From the NCBI GenBank assembly GCA_017394765.1, contig JAFPXF010000051.1, forward strand, positions 1-64,000: a stretch of 64,000 nt of DNA, given 5' to 3'. This document shows positions 27,886 to 36,641 of this stretch, one piece after another; the first letter of the stretch is position 1, and each line of letters begins with the position of its first letter. This stretch comes from Bacteroidales bacterium. GTDB lineage: Bacteria > Bacteroidota > Bacteroidia > Bacteroidales > WCHB1-69. A model generated the notes under the pieces. The model was not told where the DNA came from, ran no database searches, and was given only the letters and a program-made list of their open reading frames with translations. A program made the position numbers and the translations under genes.

Positions 27886-27934
27886 CTTCAATTCATTTCA
27901 GACACATAGTCCCAAGCAATCAGGTCATAGTTGC
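27886..27934. repeat. 3' end of the helicase gene, direct-repeat partner (copy B)
   Basis: This is the native copy of the ~50-base sequence repeated at 26689-26739. It contains the helicase stop codon and its last codons. Confidence 0.85.
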
Positions 27935-30900
27935 CGATGTCGGTGCGTTGCTCGATGGTCGCTTCCGGATTGGCATTCACCACCTTGTCGGTGTTGCCCT
28001 GCATCAAGTTGGCAATGGTGTCCATCACGGCGTTTTGGGGATTAAACCAATCTTTGATGGTACCGGACAGCCTTTTTAGGGTGCCGGCATCCGCTTTCAG
28101 GATTTCCTGTGGCAGATAGGTGCTCTCTTTCTTGTGCTCGCTGAGCAGTTGCAGCACCTCGGTCTTGTCAAGGTTCCCGAATTTCGGCGGTTTTGAGGCA
28201 TTCATCGGCAAACAGAGCAGATGGAAGCTTTTGGCATCCTCGCGATGGCGCAGCAATGCCACCAAACATTCAGGATAATTGGCATATTTGTCCAAACCCC
28301 ATCGGAATCCTGAAAATGCGCCGTTCGGCATCTGCTCCAACTCGTTGAGATGCTGTTGCGCATACTCCTCGGCATCGGCCTTGAACTCGGAAAGCGAGAG
28401 CAGATCGAAAGTGGGCGTTCCCATGTCCTCAATCTGGCCCACTTTGTCGTCGTGGATGGATTTCAGGCTTCGGGCATCCTGGCTTTGACGGAACTGGTTG
28501 TTCTGTTCCATTTCGGCAATCTGTTCGTTGGCCTGCAACGTTTCGGAACCTGCCACGTTCATGGCCACCATGCGGTTGCTCACCCTTTCGGAAAGACCGA
28601 GGTACGACTCGATGTCTGTGGATGGCCAGAAGTTTACGCTTTGAATGTGCGTGTTAGGCGAACCGATACGGTCGATACGGCCAAAGCGCTGAATCAGCCT
28701 GACCGGGTTCCAGTGGATGTCATAATTGATCACCATATCGGCATCCTGGAGGTTCTGTCCCTCGCTTACGCAGTCGGAAGCCACCAAAATGTCAACAGGC
28801 TGGTTGAGCGCGTCTTTCACTTCTTTGAGAGACGTTGAGTTGAAAATCAGTTTTTTCCAAATCGGATATAATTCGTCCAACTTGTCTTTGTAATCATCTG
28901 TGTCAGTGTTGTTTACCTTGTACAAATTGTCCCACTCCAGTTCGAGGAAAAGTTTGCTGTAGGGGGCGAACCGCTGCAGCGTGGTTTCCAAAGTCTGGTT
29001 GTCAATGTCGCCCGTGACCAAGGCTACCCGCTCAAATTGAGAGCTGATATGCTTATACAGATACTCTGCTGTGTCGGTGTAGGAGGTGAAAACCACCACC
29101 TTGCGGTTGGACTTTTCCTGCTTTTCGGCAAGCAGTCGTATCAACGTGTCTAATTTCTCGTCAGAACGCGCACCCGTTGTGACGGCTGTTTCATATTGCT
29201 CCAAATTGTCAATCAATCGGGTCAAAATGGAGATGTCACGCTTCAAATCGAAGATATAATCCTCTATGCGGACCATCTTATTGAAATCGATGGCACGTTT
29301 GCCAAGGGTTTCGATATCTTCTTCATTTTCGGTTACATTGTCCACGTCATTGAAATCCGCGTTGGTGCGGCTCTCTGCATGGCTCAGCCAAGTCTCGTGA
29401 ACGGTCCTTACCGCTTTCAACGTGGAGAGACAGGATGTCCAACTGCTTTCCAAGCGTTTGATGAACAGCGAAATCATCATGCCCGCCAATGAAAGTTCTC
29501 GTAAGGCGTTGTCATCCCACTTGATTTTCCCTTTGTTCTCTTTTTTGATGGATTGTTTCACCACCCAGTTTTGCAGGATGAGATTTTGCAACTCCAGGGC
29601 ATTCTTCTCATTCATCACAGCTTTAAGAGCCAGGAAAAGAGTATTATCGTCGCCAGAATCTCCACTGTATGATTTTCCGGAATTAACCTCTTTCAAGATT
29701 TTTTGTGCGGCATGAATGCAGTCCTCGTTCAGCTTGTGTTGGTATTGGGTGGGCTGATAGGCCGTCAGTCTCAGAATCTTCATGTCGTCATACATTTCAT
29801 CGATGTTTTTATAGGCACCGATGTCTTTCACGGCAATATGTTCATTTCTGGGCTTTTGCTGGATAGGGAAATGTAGTTTGTTATTATGGTTGGTTACGAA
29901 TGCTCTGTTGCGGGCGATGATCAGTTCGTCCGTGAGTTTGAAAAAATTGTTCACGTTGCTCAATTTTTCACGCAGCGTGTTCACATTGCGCTCCTTTTCT
30001 CTTGCCCACTCTGAATACTTGCTGTTCGCTTGTTGGAAGATGCTCCGCAAAGGATCTGATTCAACAGCAGGTAGTTTGAACTCTTTATAGAAATGGTTGT
30101 TCTCCTGATAGCCAATCAAATTAAACTGGTTGCGAATGTCTATCAATCCCGTATTGATGGGCGTGGCCGATAACAGCAACACCTTTACGGTATGTCCCTG
30201 TCGAGCGGACTCGTTGATGATGTCATTCAGCAGCATATTATATCGGCAGGACTTGTCGTTTCGCAGGTTGTGGCTTTCATCCACCACAACAAGGAGCTTG
30301 TCAAAAGCCTGGATGGCAGCTTTAGTAGTCCCGTCACTGTAATTGTTCAAGCGATCCTCTTGCAAATCCGTATGGGAACGAACGATATACTCAAACCGGT
30401 CTTTTTCGAATCTGGAATTGGCGTTCACTCTGTATTTCAACCAATTGTTACGCAATTTCTTGGGACAGAGGATGAGCGTGTGATAACCGTTGTTCTGGAA
30501 ATATTTGATCACGCCCAAGGCAGAGAAGGTCTTACCCAAACCAACGGCATCAGCCAAAATGGCACCGCCGTACTGAGTTAGCAATTTCACCAAAGACACC
30601 ACACCGCTTTGTTGGAAATCGAACAAGGTGTTCCAAATTTTCGACTTTTGCAGAAATTCCATGTCGCGGCGGTATTCCAGCGATTCGTTCATTTCGATGT
30701 CCGCCCTGAAAAACTCAAACAGAATTTTATGGTAGATTTGTTCGGGGGTATATGCCTTGAAAAGTTGTTCTATCTGATTGATCAGGTAGGTCTTGGCATC
30801 CTCCTGTCTGGTCTTGCCGTTTTCTGTCGGAATCGCAATCCGGGAGGAGGCAACGTTTTTCCATAGGTCATCGAACCACTGTTTCAGTTCCTTGACAGTA

Positions 30901-31415
30901 GCATTGTCGCGCCCTGTTTCCACCATATTCAGCTCGATATTTGCACTTTCCTTCCTGCCCATTCCAGCTTCGGTAAGGTTGGAGCTTCCCACGATGCCAT
31001 AGTCGTGTACGGCATCCAGTTTGTCTTCGTAAATGTAGGCTTTAGCGTGACAGAATGCATTGTTGATGGTGCGGATTTTCACCGTTTCCCGTTTCAGGAA
31101 GGTCACGGCATTCTTTGCGTAGTAAGAGAGTTGGAATCCGTTTTCCAAATCGCTGTCCCCTTGTAGCAGGTTCACGGCCTTTTTTAAGAAGTCTTCGTCC
31201 CTTTTCATATCGTGAATGTCCCCCAACACCATTCTATAGGAGTTGTTCTCGGAAAGTTCCTGATAAAGAAGGTGGAGTGCCGCGATGGAGAAGAACCCCG
31301 TCACAACGTCCATCCGCCCGACTCTCGCGGACGGGTCGGTATAGGAAAGTATGCAATCCCAGACCGTTTTGATGTCCGGGTTGGAGCCGTAGCTTTGCTT
31401 GTTGTCTATTATCAT
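27888..31415 (-). CDS. PLD-domain SNF2-family helicase of a restriction-like module
   Basis: The 1175-residue protein joins an N-terminal phospholipase-D-type domain to an SF2/SNF2 motor. The PLD half has the HAK motif (His123, Lys125) and GSSNLTEAG, a single HKD-like site that would need a dimer to cut. The motor has GLGKT (292-296), DESH (379-382), LLLSATPIN, and in the C-lobe VVVFTSYTDTAEYL and DCVSEGQNLQ...GRIDRIGS, close to RapA/HepA-type translocases. Proteins of this form pair with Eco57I-like methylases in Bacteroidota and probably move along or cut unmodified DNA. It is the first gene of the island, with a promoter element at 31558-31565. Confidence 0.87.
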   Translation of the reverse strand: MIIDNKQSYGSNPDIKTVWDCILSYTDPSARVGRMDVVTGFFSIAALHLLYQELSENNSYRMVLGDIHDMKRDEDFLKKAVNLLQGDSDLENGFQLSYYAKNAVTFLKRETVKIRTINNAFCHAKAYIYEDKLDAVHDYGIVGSSNLTEAGMGRKESANIELNMVETGRDNATVKELKQWFDDLWKNVASSRIAIPTENGKTRQEDAKTYLINQIEQLFKAYTPEQIYHKILFEFFRADIEMNESLEYRRDMEFLQKSKIWNTLFDFQQSGVVSLVKLLTQYGGAILADAVGLGKTFSALGVIKYFQNNGYHTLILCPKKLRNNWLKYRVNANSRFEKDRFEYIVRSHTDLQEDRLNNYSDGTTKAAIQAFDKLLVVVDESHNLRNDKSCRYNMLLNDIINESARQGHTVKVLLLSATPINTGLIDIRNQFNLIGYQENNHFYKEFKLPAVESDPLRSIFQQANSKYSEWAREKERNVNTLREKLSNVNNFFKLTDELIIARNRAFVTNHNNKLHFPIQQKPRNEHIAVKDIGAYKNIDEMYDDMKILRLTAYQPTQYQHKLNEDCIHAAQKILKEVNSGKSYSGDSGDDNTLFLALKAVMNEKNALELQNLILQNWVVKQSIKKENKGKIKWDDNALRELSLAGMMISLFIKRLESSWTSCLSTLKAVRTVHETWLSHAESRTNADFNDVDNVTENEEDIETLGKRAIDFNKMVRIEDYIFDLKRDISILTRLIDNLEQYETAVTTGARSDEKLDTLIRLLAEKQEKSNRKVVVFTSYTDTAEYLYKHISSQFERVALVTGDIDNQTLETTLQRFAPYSKLFLELEWDNLYKVNNTDTDDYKDKLDELYPIWKKLIFNSTSLKEVKDALNQPVDILVASDCVSEGQNLQDADMVINYDIHWNPVRLIQRFGRIDRIGSPNTHIQSVNFWPSTDIESYLGLSERVSNRMVAMNVAGSETLQANEQIAEMEQNNQFRQSQDARSLKSIHDDKVGQIEDMGTPTFDLLSLSEFKADAEEYAQQHLNELEQMPNGAFSGFRWGLDKYANYPECLVALLRHREDAKSFHLLCLPMNASKPPKFGNLDKTEVLQLLSEHKKESTYLPQEILKADAGTLKRLSGTIKDWFNPQNAVMDTIANLMQGNTDKVVNANPEATIEQRTDIGNYDLIAWDYVSEMN

Positions 31416-31557
31416 TCTGCCTTAGTTTACGTTTGTCAGCTGCGTTGCGATGCTTGGGCTGGATATCAATTAATTGTGGTAAACCCTATTGCAACGCCTT
31501 TTATATGTTTCGTCGCCCGCCTTCAGCCCGTCCGGTGCAACGGTGCGGACAACGGCG

Positions 31558-31565
31558 CAAAGATA
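31558..31565 (-). promoter_or_regulatory. -7 promoter element driving the defence island
   Basis: On the minus strand this reads TATCTTTG, an exact TAnnTTTG match, 142 bases before the helicase start. A TTTG at 31592-31595 lies somewhat too far upstream for ideal -33 spacing. No other promoter as good was seen between 31415 and 19839, which fits one long transcript. Confidence 0.6.
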
Positions 31566-31618
31566 AGTATTTTTCGAATAATTAGTCCCATCAAACTTCT
31601 TTTCCCGCAAAAAAAATG

Positions 31619-31626
31619 TACCTTTG
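31619..31626 (+). promoter_or_regulatory. -7 promoter element for the GH97 gene
   Basis: TACCTTTG matches TAnnTTTG, 21 bases before the ATG at 31648. It is divergent from the island promoter in the 232-base gap, which otherwise holds nothing I recognise. Confidence 0.7.
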
Positions 31627-31647
31627 CACCCTCAAACCCCACCCGCT

Positions 31648-33711
31648 ATGAAAAAACATCTCCTCACCCTTCTGCTGCTCCTTGCCGGCTTCGCGACTCT
31701 TCAGGCCCAGACCACCCAGACCATCCTCTCCCCGGACCAGAAACTGAAGCTGAAAGTGGACCTCAGCGGCGACAGAATCCGCTACTCCGTCACAGTCGAC
31801 AACAGTGAGTTCCTGAAACCATCGCAAATCGGGATGGAACTGGACAACGGCACGTTGCTTGGCCGTGAGCCCATCCGCTCTCTGCGCAAAGGCGGTCGCC
31901 GGAGCGTGGACCGTATGGTGGCCTCCCCGCTCTACCGCAAGGACTCCATCCGCGACCAATACAACGAGCTGTACCTCCAGTACAAAGCGGGCTATAGCGT
32001 CGTGTTCCGTGTCTATAACTCCGGCGTGGCCTACCGCTTCGAGACCGCCTTCAAGGAGCCCATCACCGTTAAGCACGAGATTGCGGAGTTCAATTTCTCA
32101 GAGGGCTCCACTATGGGCGAGCGCAACGGCACCGAGGCATATATTCCATACGTAAACCGCAAAGCGGCCGTCAATGGCGACTTCTCCGAACAGTTCTGCA
32201 CCTCGTTCGAGAATACCTACACTCAAATCCCGCTCAAGGAGATGGATGACAACCGCCTCGCCTTCTTGCCGATGTTGGTGGCGCAGACCTGTTCCGCTTC
32301 CGAAGGCGGATACTATGCTGGTTTGGGCTCCCGTCTTGCCGTCATCACCGAGTCCGACCTGCACGACTATCCCGGCATGTACCTCAAACATACCGAGGGC
32401 AACTCGATGATTGGCTATTTCGCACCGCTGCCAAAAACCTGGGAGCAGGGCGGGCACAACAACCTGCAGTATGTGGTGAAGGAGCGCCACGACTACATCG
32501 CCAAGACCGCCGGCACAAGGGCGTTTCCGTGGCGCGTGATCGCCATCACCACCGAGGATAAGGATTTGGCGGACAACGACCTCGTCTATCTCCTCGCCGA
32601 ACCTTCGAAAGTGGCTGACATCTCGTGGATTAAGCCCGGCAAGGTGGCCTGGGACTGGTGGAACAACTGGAACATCTGGGGCGTGGATTTCAAGTCTGGC
32701 ATCAACAACGAAACCTACAAATACTACATCGATTTTGCCGCGGATAAGGGTATTGAATACGTGATTTTAGACGAAGGCTGGGCCGTGAACAAGCAGGCCG
32801 ACCTTTTCCAGGTCGTACCCGAAATCGACCTGCCGATGTTGGTAAAATACGCTGAAAGTAAGGGTGTTGGCATCGTATTGTGGGCGGGTTACGCCGCCAT
32901 GGACAAGGAGATGGAGCGCGTCTGCAAGCACTATTCCGAGATGGGCGTGAAAGGCTTCAAGGTCGATTTTATGGACCGCGACGACCAGATTGTGGTCAAC
33001 TTCTACGAGCGGATGGCCGCTATGGCCGCCAAATACCACCTCTTCATCGACTTCCACGGGGCGTACAAGCCCACGGGACTGAGTCGCACCTACCCGAATG
33101 TGCTGAACTACGAGGGCGTGTTCGGGCTGGAGCAGTGCAAATGGGCCGACAGCAAGACCGATATGGTGAAGTACGAAGTCACCATCCCGTTTATCCGGAT
33201 GCTCGCCGGTCCGATGGACTTCACGCAGGGCGCGATGCGCAACGGTGCCAAGGGCTGCTACTTCCCGAGTTGGAACGAACCGATGAGCCAGGGTACGCGC
33301 TGTCGCCAGCTGGCCGAGTATGTCATCTTTGACGCTCCCTTCGCGATGCTCTGCGACGCCCCGACCGCCTACCTGGAGGAACCGGAATGCACGGAGTTCA
33401 TAGCCAAGGTGCCCACCGTGTGGGACGAGACCCACATCCTGGACGGCAGGGTGGGCGAGTACGTCATCTCTGCCAAGCGCAAAGGCGACACTTGGTACAT
33501 CGGTGCCATCACCGACTGGAACGCCCGCACCGTCGAGATTGACCTCAAGGCCTTGGGTATCACCTCCGGCATGGTGACGATGTTCGTGGACGGCCCCAAC
33601 GCCAAGCGCAAAGGCGTTGACTATCAGAAGAAAACGATGTCTGTTCCCGCAGATGGCAAGTTGAGTGTGGAGTTGGCCCCGGGAGGAGGAACGGCGATGA
33701 TAATATTGTAG
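31648..33711 (+). CDS. glycoside hydrolase family 97, retaining-type (probable alpha-galactosidase)
   Basis: This 687-residue secreted enzyme opens with a signal peptide (MKKHLLTLLLLLAGFATLQAQ) and has the GH97 layout: N-terminal beta-sandwich, TIM barrel (WDWWNNWNIWGVDF, YVILDEGWAV) and C-terminal sandwich. The inverting SusB branch has a conserved Glu in NAHEA; here the site reads DFHGA. A barrel strand carries KVDFMDRDDQ, with Asp440 placed like the nucleophile of the retaining branch known from a Bacteroides alpha-galactosidase. Glu489 or Glu495 (NYEGVFGLE) could be the acid/base. I therefore favour retaining alpha-galactosidase over alpha-glucosidase. Its galactose could feed the Leloir genes at 40191-46443. 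The ATG at 31648 fits the signal peptide; an earlier TTG lies inside the promoter. Confidence 0.87.
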   Translation: MKKHLLTLLLLLAGFATLQAQTTQTILSPDQKLKLKVDLSGDRIRYSVTVDNSEFLKPSQIGMELDNGTLLGREPIRSLRKGGRRSVDRMVASPLYRKDSIRDQYNELYLQYKAGYSVVFRVYNSGVAYRFETAFKEPITVKHEIAEFNFSEGSTMGERNGTEAYIPYVNRKAAVNGDFSEQFCTSFENTYTQIPLKEMDDNRLAFLPMLVAQTCSASEGGYYAGLGSRLAVITESDLHDYPGMYLKHTEGNSMIGYFAPLPKTWEQGGHNNLQYVVKERHDYIAKTAGTRAFPWRVIAITTEDKDLADNDLVYLLAEPSKVADISWIKPGKVAWDWWNNWNIWGVDFKSGINNETYKYYIDFAADKGIEYVILDEGWAVNKQADLFQVVPEIDLPMLVKYAESKGVGIVLWAGYAAMDKEMERVCKHYSEMGVKGFKVDFMDRDDQIVVNFYERMAAMAAKYHLFIDFHGAYKPTGLSRTYPNVLNYEGVFGLEQCKWADSKTDMVKYEVTIPFIRMLAGPMDFTQGAMRNGAKGCYFPSWNEPMSQGTRCRQLAEYVIFDAPFAMLCDAPTAYLEEPECTEFIAKVPTVWDETHILDGRVGEYVISAKRKGDTWYIGAITDWNARTVEIDLKALGITSGMVTMFVDGPNAKRKGVDYQKKTMSVPADGKLSVELAPGGGTAMIIL

Positions 33712-33755
33712 AGGCGCGCAGCCGCGCGACTTATGAATCGGTGAATCGGTTAAAT

Positions 33756-34286
33756 ATGCAGAGAAAAACAGATTATGCAGACGATAAGGATGTCCTGCTT
33801 TACAACAAGCCGGACAAAGGAGGCGTCATCCCTTGGGGCATCGCTTTGGTGATTCTCCTGCTGTTTTTCATCCCATTTTCAACTTTTATATTGAAAACCA
33901 CTTGGTACCGGTGGGAGGATGTTCTTGTGGTGTTGGTTTTTCTCGCATTGCCCGGCTATCTGATTTTCAACCTGATATACCGCATCCTTTGGGAATGGAT
34001 GGGGGAGGAGAAGGTGAGTTGTACGGGGACGCAACTCCGCATCCGTCAGAAAGTTCCTTTCACAAGGGAATATGTCATACCGTTAAACAGCATAATGGAC
34101 GTTGTCCCGTATGACGAGCCACTGATCTACGCGGCGCTCCCCACCCGCGATCCGTGCGTGATAGTGTCATATAAAACCGGCAATAATAAAATCCGCAAAG
34201 TCTATTTCGGCTATCATCTCAGTCAAAAACAGCAGGAGAATCTGGTGGAGTGCATCCGGGAGTTGCTGTTGGAGAGTGTTATGTGA
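33756..34286 (+). CDS. two-helix membrane protein with PH-like domain
   Basis: This is a 176-residue protein if started at the ATG 33756; a GTG at 33741 would add five residues. Two membrane helices (IPWGIALVILLLFFIPF and DVLVVLVFLALPGYLIFNLI) are followed by a ~90-residue domain (CTGTQLRIRQKVPFTREYVIPLNSIMDV...) that reads like a bacterial PH domain facing the cytoplasm. It is a diverged paralogue of 38699-39262, which has the same topology and the end motif KVYFGYHLSQKQQENLVE. The role is unknown. It starts 44 bases after the GH97 stop. Confidence 0.65.
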   Translation: MQRKTDYADDKDVLLYNKPDKGGVIPWGIALVILLLFFIPFSTFILKTTWYRWEDVLVVLVFLALPGYLIFNLIYRILWEWMGEEKVSCTGTQLRIRQKVPFTREYVIPLNSIMDVVPYDEPLIYAALPTRDPCVIVSYKTGNNKIRKVYFGYHLSQKQQENLVECIRELLLESVM

Positions 34287-34325
34287 AAAAAAGTCCAACA
34301 CGCTTTTGGGGTGGCTCATCAGCAC

Positions 34326-34958
34326 CTAATCGAAAAGGTAATGATACGGGTTTTCTTTCGGTTCTATGTCTATGTCAAACTGATCGGCGTACATCCATCG
34401 CCCATCCTTTTTGACCAGGCACTTCTGCAGGCTCTCCTTGCCGCAATCGTCCCACAACGCTACGCCGAAAGACTTTTGTTCGGCCCATTTGTTGTCTTTT
34501 ATGGTATATATACAGCATTGAACCCAATACGAAGGCTGTGCAATATATGGAACAATGACTATCGCTCTTTTCTTTCCTTCAGTAATTGGATAACACTGTG
34601 CGAGGGCGTAAGCATTTTGAAGATAGAGAGGCTCGATGTCATTTAAGAGTAGTACTGCATTGATTCCCTGCTCTTGATACCAACACCACCAATCCATTGT
34701 GGTGTCGTTGGGTATTTCGTTAATAAACTGATGGCTCACTTCCGACCATAGCTTCACCTGCAAAGTGTCCTTGTGTTCGACGGAGAGGAAATTGTCTATC
34801 CAAATTTGTGGCTCGTATGGCAACATTTCTACCGTTTTGTTTTCAATTATTGTGTCTTGTTGTGCCCCTTGGGTCGTTGCCGTATGGCGCGCCGTGCAAC
34901 CTGAAAAGATGATTGAGAAGATGAGGACGATATTTGATATTTCTTTCTTCAGTTTCAT
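34326..34958 (-). CDS. lipoprotein, function unknown
   Basis: The protein has 210 residues, starting at 34958 (MKLKKEISNIVLIFSIIFSGC). The lipobox FSGC makes Cys19 the likely lipidated residue. An ATG 23 codons upstream is rejected because it would bury the signal and lie before the promoter element. The mature part is Trp-, Cys- and Asp-rich (TTMDWWCWYQEQG, YWVQCCIYTI) with no family I recognise. It is the only minus-strand gene in this patch. Confidence 0.7.
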   Translation of the reverse strand: MKLKKEISNIVLIFSIIFSGCTARHTATTQGAQQDTIIENKTVEMLPYEPQIWIDNFLSVEHKDTLQVKLWSEVSHQFINEIPNDTTMDWWCWYQEQGINAVLLLNDIEPLYLQNAYALAQCYPITEGKKRAIVIVPYIAQPSYWVQCCIYTIKDNKWAEQKSFGVALWDDCGKESLQKCLVKKDGRWMYADQFDIDIEPKENPYHYLFD

Positions 34959-34979
34959 TATAATGTGGAATTTTGGGGG

Positions 34980-34987
34980 CAAAGATA
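34980..34987 (-). promoter_or_regulatory. -7 promoter element for the 34326 lipoprotein gene
   Basis: On the minus strand this reads TATCTTTG (TAnnTTTG), 21 bases before the ATG at 34958. Confidence 0.65.
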
Positions 34988-35060
34988 CTCTTTTTTCCGC
35001 GTTAACAGAAACCGCCACAAAGGTCACGAACCCTTTTTAGCGATCAGTTCCGTTTTCCAC

Positions 35061-35281
35061 CCCGTGCCGGAGGCACGATATCTTAGTAACCCCACATCAG
35101 CGTAACGAAGTGGAGCGCAGTGTGGGGGAGAACGTGCGCACGCGGGAGCCTGCGTGTCGGAGACACGCTACGATTCCGAAAAAAGACTATCTTTGCCGAT
35201 GAGAAAAATCTCCAATGAAAAAGCGATTGTATATACTGACATTTCTGCTACTTGCCAGCATATTCGGGCTTCGTGCGCAGG
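35061..35281. repeat. duplicated repeat-promoter-signal-peptide block (copy 1)
   Basis: This ~221-base block is repeated at 37043-37263 with few changes. It contains, in order, a GTGCC-GGA-GGCAC palindrome (35064-35076), a CCCCACA...TGTGGGG element (35090-35127), a GCGTGTC-GGA-GACACGC palindrome (35152-35168), a promoter and the whole signal peptide of the next gene. Similarity stops at the predicted signal-peptide cleavage site. Confidence 0.85.
35188..35195 (+). promoter_or_regulatory. -7 promoter element inside the duplicated block, copy 1
   Basis: TATCTTTG (TAnnTTTG) lies 19 bases before the ATG at 35215. The same GAAAAAAGACTATCTTTGCC context is found before the genes at 37197 and 39314. 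Confidence 0.7.
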
Positions 35282-36069
35282 CTCCCGGCCAATGGAATCT
35301 GTTGGAGCGGGCATACGATACAAAATCGTACGACCTTCTGGAACAGTTCTTTGGCAACTGGCAGAAGGAATATGCTGATAATGAAGCAGAAGCTCCCGAC
35401 AAATGGGTCGCGGAGGCGCATAAGGTGTTCGCCGCGATGCTACGTCCGGATATTTCCTCAGAGATTCCAATGTTTAATTATTCAATTCAAGATTCAGTTC
35501 TCGTTCTTCAATGTATGCTGGATAAAATCGGTTTCGCGGAAGGGAACTTGGACGCTTTCAAAAATGGTAATCTGGACTCAACAATCTATGTGATTGTGGA
35601 TTCCGCCGTGGATTTCCGACCTAATCCGCATCTTGACAATCAGACAACTGTTTATTTGACAGAGGGATATAGGAATTTAGTGGAAGATTTTATTTCGAAT
35701 TTCGTGCTTCCTTCGCTACCGCTTGACGATACGTATGAGGATTTTGAAATGACCGAAGCAGATAGTGCTTGGACTCTAACTGGCGATGAAGAAGAATCTT
35801 ACGACTATCTTTCGGCCTATCTTAGCGAAAGTTGGGAAAGACAGCGATTTTTGATGAAAGATGCGAGTTCCCTGTTCTGCAACCACATTCTAGGTCCTTC
35901 AATCCATCCCTCTTTCGCCATTAATGAGATCGTTTTTGACCGTTCGTTTCGATATGCTGTTGTGCGATACAGACAAGACAGCGAAAAACGCGGCGGCACC
36001 ATCGTGCTAAAAAAAGTGAAAAACAAATGGACATTTGACCATCTGTATGATTGGTGGGTTTCCAGTTAG
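35215..36069 (+). CDS. secreted protein of a local mosaic family (member A)
   Basis: The 284-residue protein has a clear signal peptide (MKKRLYILTFLLLASIFGLRAQ), nearly identical to that of 37197-38690. Its mature start, APGQWNLLERAYDTKSYDL and the ~60 residues after it, instead matches the protein at 39314. The C-terminal region (RYAVVRYRQDSEKRGGTIVLKKVKNKWTFDHL) also resembles member C. The similarity to C extends to the end, though the middle is diverged. I do not recognise the domain. The end motif IVLKKVKNKWTFD suggests a small beta-rich fold. Confidence 0.7.
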   Translation: MKKRLYILTFLLLASIFGLRAQAPGQWNLLERAYDTKSYDLLEQFFGNWQKEYADNEAEAPDKWVAEAHKVFAAMLRPDISSEIPMFNYSIQDSVLVLQCMLDKIGFAEGNLDAFKNGNLDSTIYVIVDSAVDFRPNPHLDNQTTVYLTEGYRNLVEDFISNFVLPSLPLDDTYEDFEMTEADSAWTLTGDEEESYDYLSAYLSESWERQRFLMKDASSLFCNHILGPSIHPSFAINEIVFDRSFRYAVVRYRQDSEKRGGTIVLKKVKNKWTFDHLYDWWVSS

Positions 36070-36302
36070 TAAATGGTTTCAGATAATAGCATTTTTTTAT
36101 TGAAGATTTTGTGGAATTATGCCTAAGCGAAACACCTTTTTTATTAACTATGCATAACAAAAATCATTTCGAATCTTTTTTTATAATGTATAATTCATAA
36201 AATTTTATTGTCTTTGTGGCATTCACTAAATTGCTTGTTGTGATTTCCGATGCGCGGAGATAAAAAATATTCTCAATTTTGCGAAGATATGGATAAAAGT
36301 TG

Positions 36303-36310
36303 TATCTTTG
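36303..36310 (+). promoter_or_regulatory. -7 promoter element for higBA
   Basis: TATCTTTG (TAnnTTTG) lies only nine bases before the higB ATG, so the mRNA may be almost leaderless. The 250-base stretch 36070-36302 upstream is AT-rich with no recognisable element. Confidence 0.65.
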
Positions 36311-36319
36311 CGGTTGATT

Positions 36320-36637
36320 ATGATTGTAACATTTGATAAGGAATATCTGCAGGAATTGTACGTTAACGGACGTTCAACGAGCAAGAAACATCGCTTCCAG
36401 CCTGACGTGGTGGCGAGGTATATTAAAGTTGTGAATACTATGAAGAATGCCAACAATGTGCTTGAACTCACCCGTTTCAAAGGATTGCATTATGAACATC
36501 TGATAGGCGACAAAGAAGGGATTTCCTCTGTGAGAGTAAATGACAAATATAGGATTGAATTCACGGAGTCCGTAGTTGATAACCAGCAAATTGCAACCAT
36601 CTGTAATATAATAGAATTGTCAAACCATTACAAATAG
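36320..36637 (+). CDS. higB: HigB/RelE-like toxin
   Basis: This 105-residue protein belongs to the RelE/ParE superfamily of ribosome-dependent mRNA interferases. FDKEYLQELY, ELTRFKGLHYEHL and VRVNDKYRIEFT are the HigB-type strands and helix turns. Toxin first, antitoxin second is the HigBA order. The antitoxin gene starts four bases after the stop. I chose the ATG at 36320, as the one four codons earlier lies too close to the promoter. Confidence 0.85.
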   Translation: MIVTFDKEYLQELYVNGRSTSKKHRFQPDVVARYIKVVNTMKNANNVLELTRFKGLHYEHLIGDKEGISSVRVNDKYRIEFTESVVDNQQIATICNIIELSNHYK

Positions 36638-36641
36638 GATT

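Noticed and set aside
18263..31415. BREX or DISARM system
   Set aside because: A PglX-like methylase and a SNF2 helicase with PLD domain are present, but no PglZ, BrxC/BrxL or DUF1998 (DrmB) gene was found, so neither named system fits.
18263..31415. Prophage or integrative element
   Set aside because: No integrase, transposase, relaxase, phage structural gene or tRNA-end duplication was seen at either border.
31648..33711. SusB-type alpha-glucosidase of a starch-use locus
   Set aside because: The inverting-type NAHEA glutamate is absent and no susC or susD gene lies nearby.
36070..36302. Small gene or RNA in the gap before higB
   Set aside because: The stretch is AT-rich with several stops in each frame and no strong hairpin.
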